Shown piece by piece: positions 44,616 to 51,437 of a stretch of 64,000 nt of DNA. This DNA is from Fimenecus sp900545625 (GTDB taxonomy: Bacteria; Bacillota; Clostridia; Oscillospirales; Acutalibacteraceae). Numbering within the stretch: the first letter of the stretch is position 1; each line of letters opens with the position of its first letter. The position numbers and the translations under genes are program-made. The notes beneath the pieces are model-generated. The model was not told where the DNA came from, made no database searches, and saw only the letters and a program-made list of their open reading frames with translations. The DNA lies in assembly GCA_963931525.1 (NCBI GenBank), contig OZ007023.1, positions 806,001 through 870,000 on the forward strand, given 5' to 3'.

Positions 44616-45305
44616 TTGATATATGTGACCGGCGACACCCACGGCGAGGCGGACCGCCTTTCGCCTTCGAAGCTGCGCGCGCTGAAGGCGGGCGACACGC
44701 TGATCGTCTGCGGCGATTTCGGCTTCTTGTGGGACGACAGCAAAAAAGAACAGAAGCTGCGCGAACAGCTCGGCAAACGGAAATACAACATCTGCTTCAT
44801 CGACGGCACGCATGAGAATTTTTCCCTTTTGAACAATTACGAGGTAAGCGAGTGGAACGGCGGCAAGGTGCACCGGATCTACGGCAACCTCTACCATCTG
44901 CTGCGCGGGCAGGTCTATCATATCGACGGGCTTTCGGTGTTCACCATGGGCGGGGGCGAGAGCCCCGACATCGATATCCGATCGGAGGGCGATACCTGGT
45001 CGCGCGAGGAGATCCCCACGCGCGAGGAGCTTTTGGAGGGCGCGCACGCGCTCGAAAAGGAAAATTATCATGTGGATATCGTCGTTACGCACGAACCGCC
45101 GCTGCGCATCAAGGGCTTTTTGCAGCTCAAGGATTACGACTCCCTGCGCGTGACGGCGCTCAACGCTTATTTTGAGGAGCTTTCCGATTCGTGCACGTTT
45201 GACAAATGGTATTTCGGCAGTATGCATATGGATAAATATATTTCCTCCACGCACATTGCCGTGTTCAAAAATATCCTTCGCGCCGATACGGGCGAAAAAG
45301 TGTAA
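44616..45305 (+). CDS. Metallophosphoesterase
   Basis: 229 residues from a TTG start; the only ribosome site is AAAGGATG about 10 bases upstream. The opening IYVTGDTHGEADRL, CGDFGFLWD, then IDGTHENF, VVTHEPP and a final GSMHMDK follow the metallophosphoesterase order with GNHE replaced by GTHE. It is of a different subfamily from the two other phosphoesterases in this window. It is divergent from dacA and 20 bases upstream of the DHHW gene. The substrate is unknown. Confidence 0.85.
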   Translation: MIYVTGDTHGEADRLSPSKLRALKAGDTLIVCGDFGFLWDDSKKEQKLREQLGKRKYNICFIDGTHENFSLLNNYEVSEWNGGKVHRIYGNLYHLLRGQVYHIDGLSVFTMGGGESPDIDIRSEGDTWSREEIPTREELLEGAHALEKENYHVDIVVTHEPPLRIKGFLQLKDYDSLRVTALNAYFEELSDSCTFDKWYFGSMHMDKYISSTHIAVFKNILRADTGEKV

Positions 45306-45325
45306 AGACAAAGGCAGACTTCACC

Positions 45326-46444
45326 ATGCAAATGACCCGTTCCCGAAAAATCCTCGGCACAGTGGAAGTGATCGCCGCCGTTGCGGTTCTGGTACTTGCC
45401 GTTGCGCTCGCGCCGGCATATACGGGGGAGGCGCCCGCCGCCGAAACCACGCCCGCAACCGAAGCAACCGAAGCGGCAACCGCCGACGCCGAGACGCAAC
45501 CGGCCGAAACCACGACCGAGCCGCCCACCGAACCGCCGGAAGTCGGCGAATACACGGTGGAAAATTACATCGTGCTTACAAGCGATTCCGCTATGGAAAT
45601 GTATTCCGTCGCGCAAAAGCGGCTGACCGAATACGGGGAAACGCTCAACGCGCTGAAATCGCACGTGCCCGAGATCAATGTGTATTCCCTGCTCGCGCCT
45701 ACGCGCATCGCGTTTTACGGGCCGGAGGAATACCGCACGGGCTCGCATTCGCAGACGCGCGGCATTGAGATCGCTTACGGCGCAATGTCCGACGACATCG
45801 TCAAGGTGGACGCCTACAGCCACCTTTCGCGGCACACGGATGAGTACATCTATTTCCGCACCGACCACCACTGGACGGCGCGCGGCGCCTATTATGCGTA
45901 TGAGGCGTTCTGCGAGAGCGCGAACCTCGAATGCAAGCCGCTCTCCGCGCACGAGACCGGCAGGCTCGACAATTTCGTGGGCAGCATGTACCGCTATACG
46001 CACAGCGAGAGTTTGAAGAACAACCCCGATTATGTCGAGGTGTTTTACCCGACGGTCGAGGCAAGCGGGCAGTATTATTCGACCCCCGCGATGACCGATG
46101 GAAAAAACCTGCGCATCATTTCGACCTCCATTACAGATGAATCCAGCAAATATATGGCGTTCATCCAGGGCGACAAGCCGCTGATCAAGATGACCTCAGC
46201 ATGCGGGAGCAACCGAAAAATACTGCTCATTAAAGAATCCTACGGCAACGCCTTCGCCCCGTTCCTTTTGGAAAATTTCGGCGAGGTCTATGTGCTTGAT
46301 CCGCGTCAGGACGGTGTAAAGGGCATGAACCTCCCGCAGTTTCTCCGCGAGCAGGGGATCACCGATGTGCTTATGCTCAATTACCTGATGGCGCCGTCGA
46401 ATTCCACCTTTATGGATGCGTTCAACGAAATGGTCTATGTTTGA
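45326..46444 (+). CDS. DHHW-family exported protein
   Basis: 372 residues. A signal anchor (about 10-30) leads to a Pro/Thr/Glu-rich linker (about 35-72). The domain that follows contains the family motif D180-H-H-W183 in RTDHHWTARGAYYAYEAF. A second landmark is KILLIKESYGNAFAPFLLE, the GxSxG-less SGNH-like block. DHHW proteins resemble AlgJ/AlgX-type SGNH enzymes and usually accompany an MBOAT acyltransferase that modifies surface polymers. No MBOAT gene is in this window. The ribosome site is weak, perhaps coupled to the upstream phosphoesterase gene. Confidence 0.82.
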   Translation: MQMTRSRKILGTVEVIAAVAVLVLAVALAPAYTGEAPAAETTPATEATEAATADAETQPAETTTEPPTEPPEVGEYTVENYIVLTSDSAMEMYSVAQKRLTEYGETLNALKSHVPEINVYSLLAPTRIAFYGPEEYRTGSHSQTRGIEIAYGAMSDDIVKVDAYSHLSRHTDEYIYFRTDHHWTARGAYYAYEAFCESANLECKPLSAHETGRLDNFVGSMYRYTHSESLKNNPDYVEVFYPTVEASGQYYSTPAMTDGKNLRIISTSITDESSKYMAFIQGDKPLIKMTSACGSNRKILLIKESYGNAFAPFLLENFGEVYVLDPRQDGVKGMNLPQFLREQGITDVLMLNYLMAPSNSTFMDAFNEMVYV

Positions 46445-46497
46445 CGCATGGATATAGGATAGGAAAAAAACCGTTTTCTATACAAATAGAGAAGCCC

Positions 46498-46523
46498 GCG
46501 CCCCGCCGAAACAGGCGGGGCGC
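46498..46523. terminator. Hairpin between DHHW and ferredoxin genes
   Basis: GCGCCCCGCC, a 6-base loop and GGCGGGGCGC lie between two convergent genes. Only weak T-runs flank it. Confidence 0.55.
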
Positions 46524-46537
46524 TTGCTGTATCGGGT

Positions 46538-47254
46538 TTATGCATTCTCCAGAACTCGGCCGTCGGTCGTGACGGTGCAGACCTTCCACGGGATCAGCTT
46601 GCCGCTTTTTTGCAAGGCGTTTTTGACCGCCTGCACGATCCCGCCGCAGCAGGGGACTTCCATGCGCGCCACGGTGATGCTCTTGATCTCGTGGAGTGCG
46701 AGGATCTCCGTCAGCTTATCTGTGTAGTCGACCATATCTAACTTCGGGCAGCCGATGAGCGTCACGCGCCCCGCGATGAAGCGGTCGTGAAAATCGCCGC
46801 AGGCGTATGCCGTGCAGTCCGCCGCTATAAGCAGGTGCGCGCCGTCGAAGTAAGGCGCGTTTACGGGCACGAGCTTGATCTGCACAGGCCACTGCGCAAG
46901 GCGGCTGACGCCGGATACTGCCGGCGAAGCGGACGGTGCCGCCGATACGGTTTGCGGGCGTTTGATTGATGCGGCGCGCGAGCCGGGGCAGCCGCAGGGC
47001 AATTCCGTTTTTTCCTTTTCCTGCTGCGCCGCTTTTACGGCTTCAGCGTCGTAGGCGGGCGCCTCGCGCTCGGTAAAGGTGATCGCCCCCGTCGGGCAGG
47101 CGGGCAGGCAGTCGCCCAAGCCGTCGCAGTAGTCCTCGCGCAAAAGCTTTGCCTTGCCGTTTACCATGCCGATGGCGCCTTCGTGGCAGGCTTCGGCACA
47201 AAGCCCGCAGCCGTTGCATTTTTCTTCGTTGATTTGAATGATCTTGCGAATCAT
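46538..47254 (-). CDS. Ferredoxin-type iron-sulfur protein with C-terminal cysteine-rich domain
   Basis: 238 residues. The first cluster motif has C13, C16, C19 and C23 (KCNGCGLCAEAC). The second reads YCDGLGDCLPACP and lacks the second cysteine, leaving C43, C49 and C53, so it may hold a 3Fe-4S or a differently bound cluster. After a linker (about 65-115) a separate domain carries CGCPG, CTAYACGDF, IGCPKLD and PCCGGIV. Proteins of this layout are found beside Crp-family regulators and hybrid-cluster proteins in anaerobes. A redox or nitrosative-stress role is inferred. Confidence 0.82.
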   Translation of the reverse strand: MIRKIIQINEEKCNGCGLCAEACHEGAIGMVNGKAKLLREDYCDGLGDCLPACPTGAITFTEREAPAYDAEAVKAAQQEKEKTELPCGCPGSRAASIKRPQTVSAAPSASPAVSGVSRLAQWPVQIKLVPVNAPYFDGAHLLIAADCTAYACGDFHDRFIAGRVTLIGCPKLDMVDYTDKLTEILALHEIKSITVARMEVPCCGGIVQAVKNALQKSGKLIPWKVCTVTTDGRVLENA

Positions 47255-47283
47255 GATTTTCCTCCGTTGTTTTCAAAATCGGG

Positions 47284-47312
47284 TTGACCGAACGCGTATA
47301 GCATAGTACAAT
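47284..47312 (+). promoter_or_regulatory. Promoter of the Crp-family gene
   Basis: TTGACC (47284-47289) and TACAAT (47307-47312) are 17 bases apart; transcription would start just before the palindrome at 47328. Confidence 0.6.
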
Positions 47313-47327
47313 TTAGCCAAGAATTCG

Positions 47328-47341
47328 GTTGTAATTACAAC
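47328..47341. promoter_or_regulatory. Perfect palindrome, likely Crp/Fnr-family operator
   Basis: GTTGTAATTACAAC is a perfect 14-bp palindrome between the divergent ferredoxin and regulator genes. It lies just after the regulator's promoter, where it would block it. It is also about 46 bases upstream of a possible minus-strand start, where it could activate the ferredoxin gene. Confidence 0.65.
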
Positions 47342-47356
47342 GGAACGGAGAAAAAG

Positions 47357-48028
47357 ATGCAAAAATTTTTACCGCTTTTGGAAACGGTCCCGCTACTTGC
47401 GGGCCTCGGAACAGAACAGCTTGAAGCCTTGCCGCGGGCGCTGGATGCGCGCGTGCAGGCCTTTGCGCGCGGTGAGATCGTATTGCATGTCGGCGATGCG
47501 GTCCGCGCGCTCGGCATAGTGCTTTCAGGGCGGCTCGAAATTTCGCAGGAGGATTACCACGGCAACGCGGTGCTGCTCACCGGGCTTTCGGCGGGGGAGC
47601 TGTTTGCGGAGTCCTTTGCCTGCACCGGGCGGCATTCTACCGTGCAGGTGCGCGCCGCCGAAAAAGCGCAGGTGCTTTGGCTTTCCTTTGCCCGCCTGCG
47701 CGCCCCGTCGCCGGAATTTGCACTGCTTTGCGCACGCGTGAGTGCCAACCTTACCGAGATGCTCGCGCGCAAAAACATTTTTTTGACCGGGCGCATCGCG
47801 CACATCTCCAAACGCACCTTACGCGAAAAGGTGTTGTCCTATCTGTTTGAGGTCTCGGCGCAAACGGGCAGCCGCAGCTTTACGATCCCCTTTGACCGCC
47901 GGCAGCTGGCGGAGTATCTTGCCGCCGACCGCAGCGCGCTCTCCGCCGTGCTCGGGCGGCTGCGCGACGAGGGTGTTTTGACGTTTCATAAGAATCAATT
48001 TACGCTTTACAATGCGCGCAAGCTTTAA
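47357..48028 (+). CDS. Crp/Fnr-family transcriptional regulator
   Basis: 223 residues. An N-terminal cyclic-nucleotide-type sensor fold (about 15-125, with RGEIVLHVGD and the GLSAGELFAESFACT turn) leads to a C-terminal winged helix (RRQLAEYLAADRSALSAVLG at about 179-198). No FNR-type N-terminal cysteine set is present, so it is not a classical oxygen-sensing FNR; it resembles the HcpR/DNR-like group. It faces the ferredoxin gene across a perfect palindrome, its probable site. The ligand, perhaps heme or none, is not visible. Confidence 0.88.
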   Translation: MQKFLPLLETVPLLAGLGTEQLEALPRALDARVQAFARGEIVLHVGDAVRALGIVLSGRLEISQEDYHGNAVLLTGLSAGELFAESFACTGRHSTVQVRAAEKAQVLWLSFARLRAPSPEFALLCARVSANLTEMLARKNIFLTGRIAHISKRTLREKVLSYLFEVSAQTGSRSFTIPFDRRQLAEYLAADRSALSAVLGRLRDEGVLTFHKNQFTLYNARKL

Positions 48029-48053
48029 ATCGGCGCAAAATTTGTCTTTTCCG

Positions 48054-48094
48054 GACGGCAACCGCGTTTTGCAAACGGCAGTTGCCGTCTTTTT
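48054..48094 (+). terminator. Terminator after the Crp-family gene
   Basis: GACGGCAAC (48054-48062) pairs with GTTGCCGTC (48081-48089) and is followed by five T residues. Confidence 0.85.
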
Positions 48095-48232
48095 CCATGT
48101 GCGTAAACCGAAATGTATGGTGCAACCGTGTCCTTGTGGGTATGCTAAAGACGTTCTCGCGAACAAGACTTTTCCCGGAAATATTTTCCGACTATCCCGA
48201 ATACGATTTGAAAGACAAAGGAGAAACGAACC

Positions 48233-49186
48233 ATGAAAACGATTCAAACCACCCACTTCGGTATCCAAAGAAAAATCGTTGCGAACATGACCTCGGAAAG
48301 CTGGGAGACCATCCCGCACGTGACCTATATGTATGAACCCGACGTGACCGAATTCATGCGTGAATACAAAAAGCTGAACTTTGACCGCAGCGGTGCGGAT
48401 AAAATTTCCGTAAATACGCTGGTGCTCAAGGTCATCTGCGAGGGGCTCAAAGCCGCCCCCGCCATGAACGCCCATATTCATTTTAACCGTAAGCTTGTGC
48501 GCGGCGAGATCAAGAGCTTTGAAACCATCCATATTTCCATGCCGATGATCCTGCCGAACGGCGAGATGATGACCGTGAACCTGCATAATTTTGAGAACAA
48601 GAATTTAGACGAAATGACCGCCTATATCCATGACGTCGCCCGCCGTGCGGAGAATACGGATCTCAACGAAGCCATGTTCGAAGTGTCGCTGGACAATACG
48701 CTGACGGCACTTCGCCACGGCAAGATCGGGCAGGCCGTTTGCAGGCTGATCGGTTCCAAAACCGGCAAGCACAAGGTGCGCACCCTGCACGGCAAGGCCA
48801 AGCGCGACTATGAGGCAATCCCCGTTTCCGATCGACTGACCAAGTCGGACTTAGAGCAGGGCACGGTCACCGTTTCCAATATCGGTTCCGTGTACCGCGG
48901 GCAGAAAGGCGCCTGCTCGCTTTTGGAGATCATCCCGCCGCAGGTCACGGCGTTCGGCGTGGGCGCGGTGCAGGATAAACCCGTTGTCGTTTGCGATGCC
49001 GCCGGCAAAAAGAGCGTCGAGGCGCGGCAGGTGCTGCCCATCTGCATCGCGTTCGACCACCGCGCGCTCGATTTCGGCGACATCGTACCGTTCCTGCAAA
49101 AACTGGATGGCATTTTTGCGCATCCGCAGATCATGCACACCTGGAAGAGCCGTGAAAAATCCGTGCGCACCGCGCGCGAGGCATAA
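48233..49186 (+). CDS. 2-oxoacid dehydrogenase E2-type acyltransferase domain, no lipoyl domain
   Basis: 317 residues that align with the catalytic domain of dihydrolipoamide acyltransferases only. Neither a lipoyl domain nor a peripheral-subunit-binding domain precedes it. Family landmarks are TVTVSNIGSVYRGQKGACSL and the active-site FDHRALDFGD. The histidine is kept, but the usual HRxxDG has become HRxxDF. No E1 or E3 gene is nearby. It may therefore be a stand-alone acyltransferase of the chloramphenicol-acetyltransferase fold with a different substrate. AAAGGAG precedes the ATG. Confidence 0.82.
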   Translation: MKTIQTTHFGIQRKIVANMTSESWETIPHVTYMYEPDVTEFMREYKKLNFDRSGADKISVNTLVLKVICEGLKAAPAMNAHIHFNRKLVRGEIKSFETIHISMPMILPNGEMMTVNLHNFENKNLDEMTAYIHDVARRAENTDLNEAMFEVSLDNTLTALRHGKIGQAVCRLIGSKTGKHKVRTLHGKAKRDYEAIPVSDRLTKSDLEQGTVTVSNIGSVYRGQKGACSLLEIIPPQVTAFGVGAVQDKPVVVCDAAGKKSVEARQVLPICIAFDHRALDFGDIVPFLQKLDGIFAHPQIMHTWKSREKSVRTAREA

Positions 49187-49205
49187 AAGCTAAAGCAAAA
49201 GAACA

Positions 49206-49231
49206 GGGCGGCTTCCCAAAAGAAGCCGCCC
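49206..49231. terminator. Bidirectional hairpin between E2-like and deacetylase genes
   Basis: GGGCGGCTTC, a 6-base loop and GAAGCCGCCC lie between convergent genes. Confidence 0.65.
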
Positions 49232-49259
49232 CGTTTGCAGTCTGTCTGTTTTGTCAAGC

Positions 49260-50237
49260 CTACGGAAAATCGCGCAGGGATTTGAACACATACCCCTGCT
49301 CGCGTGCCCAGTCGATGATCTGCCCGAGCGCATTCGCGTTGTCGGGCGAGACCGAGTGCAGCAGGATCACTGCGCCCGGATGCAGACGTGAAGTGACGGT
49401 GTCAAAGGCGTACTGCGTACCGCGCTGGTTATCGAGATCCCAATCCTCATATGCGACCGACCAGAATACGCTGCGGTATCCGATCGAGCCGACCAGATCC
49501 AGCGCACAGTCGGAATATTCGCCCATCGGGAAGCGGAAGAACGGCTCGCTGTACCCGAAATTCGTGCGCAGGTAGTCATCCATGCCCTGGATCTCCTGCG
49601 CCATTTCGATCCTGGTCAGCGTCGGGAAAGAGGGGTGCTTTACGGAGTGGTTGCCCACGATGTGACCTTCCGTTATCATGCGGGCGATAAGCTGCGGGTT
49701 ATCCTCCACCTGCGGCAGCGTGCAGAAAAACGCCGCCGGAACGTCCTTTTCCTTGAGCGTGTCAAGGATCTTTTCGGTGTATCCGTTTTCGTAGCCGCAG
49801 TCAAAGGTCAAATACAGCGTCTTTTCCTCACTTACGGTGTCCAGACAAAACGCTTGATAGCCGTTTTCGGAAAAATAGCTTTGATTTTGAACCGATGTCT
49901 CGTGCGGCGCACCGCCCTTAGCCACGCCGTAGCTGTATCCGACTTTTTCAGTCGAAAGCCCGCGCGTGTTTTCCGGGTCTTCTACGGCAAAGTCCTGGAG
50001 CGCAAGCGCGGGCAGCCCCGTGTACGTTTCGCCGTTTTGCAGAACGGGCTTTTGCGCCGTCACGGGCAGAGGCGTTGCAACCAGCGTGGTCTCATTGGTT
50101 GCGGGGTCGGTCAATTCCGGTTGCGCCTCGGTTGCGGGGTTCAGCTGCCGTGCATTATCCGATGCCGCGGAGTTGCCGCAGGCGCTGCAAAGCATGGTGC
50201 ACAGCAACAGCAGACTGCAGATCCGTATGCGTTTCAT
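49260..50237 (-). CDS. Polysaccharide deacetylase lipoprotein, PdaA-like
   Basis: 325 residues. The signal peptide ends in the lipobox LCSAC with C20. After a disordered linker, the NodB domain shows TFDCGYENG (144-152), with the catalytic and first metal aspartates, and metal histidines H197 and H201 (GNHSVKHPS). The DCGYENG form is that of PdaA, which removes acetyl groups from N-acetylmuramic acid so that muramic-delta-lactam can form in the spore cortex. Given dpaAB in the same window, a cortex role is plausible, but a vegetative cell-wall role is not excluded. Confidence 0.85.
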   Translation of the reverse strand: MKRIRICSLLLLCTMLCSACGNSAASDNARQLNPATEAQPELTDPATNETTLVATPLPVTAQKPVLQNGETYTGLPALALQDFAVEDPENTRGLSTEKVGYSYGVAKGGAPHETSVQNQSYFSENGYQAFCLDTVSEEKTLYLTFDCGYENGYTEKILDTLKEKDVPAAFFCTLPQVEDNPQLIARMITEGHIVGNHSVKHPSFPTLTRIEMAQEIQGMDDYLRTNFGYSEPFFRFPMGEYSDCALDLVGSIGYRSVFWSVAYEDWDLDNQRGTQYAFDTVTSRLHPGAVILLHSVSPDNANALGQIIDWAREQGYVFKSLRDFP

Positions 50238-50304
50238 GGGGCTTTCACCACCTGTTGTTCGACAGCCCGAGATTGTTTGCGGCGGGCTGTTTGTAAAGCT
50301 GCTG

Positions 50305-50490
50305 TCACTTCATTATAGCATGCATATTGTCCACAAGATTCGAAAATGTGTTGACGGCCTTTTTTGCCGTTTTTTTCGCCTTGCGCTTTGTCGAGCCGCT
50401 TTTGACCATGCCGCTGACCATTGCCACGGCGCTGCCGACCGCCAAACTCACGCCGACGGCCTTCATGGCGGAATTCATGGAATTGTTCAT
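50305..50490 (-). CDS. Small basic membrane-associated protein, 61 residues
   Basis: The ATG at 50490 follows a strong AAAGGAGG site. Residues 9-28 (MKAVGVSLAVGSAVAMVSGM) are hydrophobic, followed by a lysine-rich stretch (STKRKAKKTAKKA) and an amphipathic end. I know similar small proteins in related Clostridia but no function for them. It lies downstream of the candidate small RNA on the same strand. Confidence 0.7.
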   Translation of the reverse strand: MNNSMNSAMKAVGVSLAVGSAVAMVSGMVKSGSTKRKAKKTAKKAVNTFSNLVDNMHAIMK

Positions 50491-50620
50491 TGCTGTTTCC
50501 TCCTTTTGCTTGGGTTCGCCCGCGTGTGCAAAATCACGTTACAAATGCAGGCTGTATATAGTTTGCACATGAAATTTCGGTTTAGCCGCGCAAAAAACTG
50601 CTGTATCGGAAAATTTTGCC

Positions 50621-50703
50621 AAATAAAAAACCTGCCCGCCTGTGCGGTGCAGGCGGGCAGTCAAGCACCCGGGGAAGGTACGACCCGGGCCAAAGAGAGG
50701 GGT
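50621..50703 (-). ncRNA. Candidate small RNA of about 85 bases with own promoter and terminator
   Basis: The promoter at 50710-50738 points into a GC-rich sequence that ends in a strong terminator. First stem: GCCCGGG with CCCGGGT across a 9-base loop (about 50664-50692). Second: CTGCCCGCCTG (50660-50650 on the minus strand) with CAGGCGGGCAG, then six T residues (50630-50625). A 16-codon frame across it has no ribosome site and overlaps the -10 box, so coding is unlikely. It could instead be a leader for the small gene at 50490. Confidence 0.45.
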
Positions 50704-50709
50704 ATTTTC

Positions 50710-50738
50710 ATTGTAATACAAAATGTTATAAATTGCAA
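50710..50738 (-). promoter_or_regulatory. Promoter of the candidate small RNA
   Basis: On the minus strand, TTGCAA (50738-50733) and TACAAT (50715-50710) are 17 bases apart. Confidence 0.55.
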
Positions 50739-50788
50739 CATCAAAATACGACTCGGAAACGTGGAGCAGTTAGGGATGCCCGTCCCGC

Positions 50789-50817
50789 TTTACTTTTTCC
50801 GAAAAAGCTGGTAGAAT
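50789..50817 (+). promoter_or_regulatory. Promoter of trmL
   Basis: TTTACT (50789-50794) and TAGAAT (50812-50817) are 17 bases apart. A CCGCG/CGCGG hairpin (50846-50861) then lies between AAGGAGAG and the trmL start. Confidence 0.55.
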
Positions 50818-50870
50818 ATGCGGCAGAATCTGCAAAAAAGGAGAGCCGCGGAGCGACGCGGAAAAGAGAA

Positions 50871-51374
50871 ATGGCGTTAAACATTGTGTTGGTCGAGCCC
50901 GAGATCCCGCAGAACACAGGCAACATTGCGCGCACCTGTGCAGCAACGGGCGCACGGCTGCATCTGGTCGGCCCCATGGGCTTTACCGTAGATGACCGCA
51001 AGCTCAAGCGCGCGGGCTTAGACTACTGGCGGCTTTTGGACATCACCTATTATGACAGCCTGCGGGAGTTTTTGGACAAAACGCCGCAAAAGGACAATTT
51101 CTTTTTCTTTACAACGAAGGGCAAGCACATCTATTCCGACCTGCACTATCCCGATGACGCCTATCTGTTTTTCGGCAAAGAGACGAAGGGCCTGCCCGAA
51201 TGGCTGCTGCACGAAAACCCTGCATTCTGCGCGCGGCTGCCGATGCTCGACGACGCACGCGCCCGCAGCCTGAACCTCTCGAACACCGTGGCCGTCGCCG
51301 TCTATGAGGTGCTGCGGCAGTGGGGTTTCCCCAAGCTTTTGTGCGAGGGGCATTTGCGCGAATACGAAGATTGA
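50871..51374 (+). CDS. trmL: tRNA (cytidine(34)-2'-O)-methyltransferase
   Basis: 167 residues, the length of TrmL. The SpoU-type knotted methyltransferase motifs are all present: LVEPEIPQNTGNIARTCAAT at 7-26, LFFGKETKGLPEWLL and LPMLDDARARSLNLSNTVAV, with the SAM-binding knot at the end. It methylates the ribose at the wobble position of leucine tRNAs. The ATG at 50871 is preceded by GAGAA; a stronger AAGGAGAG lies farther upstream across a hairpin. Monocistronic with its own terminator. Confidence 0.94.
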   Translation: MALNIVLVEPEIPQNTGNIARTCAATGARLHLVGPMGFTVDDRKLKRAGLDYWRLLDITYYDSLREFLDKTPQKDNFFFFTTKGKHIYSDLHYPDDAYLFFGKETKGLPEWLLHENPAFCARLPMLDDARARSLNLSNTVAVAVYEVLRQWGFPKLLCEGHLREYED

Positions 51375-51412
51375 AAAATTCCCGAAGCGGCGTTGTCTGC
51401 TTCGGGAATTTT
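51375..51412. terminator. Bidirectional terminator between trmL and the GH13 gene
   Basis: A 14-bp perfect stem (AAAATTCCCGAAGC and its complement) with A- and T-rich ends, between convergent genes. Confidence 0.85.
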
Positions 51413-51437
51413 ATGTGTTATGGGATTTTGATGTGGC

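Larger units (their letters stand above)
50491..50870. other. Intergenic region holding divergent promoters
   Basis: Besides the candidate small RNA, this gap contains the trmL promoter on the plus strand. Sequence from about 50491 to 50620, between the RNA terminator and the small gene, shows no further recognisable signal except the ribosome site. Confidence 0.6.

Noticed and set aside
50661..50711. A 16-codon leader peptide frame upstream of the small gene
   Set aside because: No ribosome site precedes it and its start overlaps the -10 box of the promoter, so a non-coding RNA fits better.
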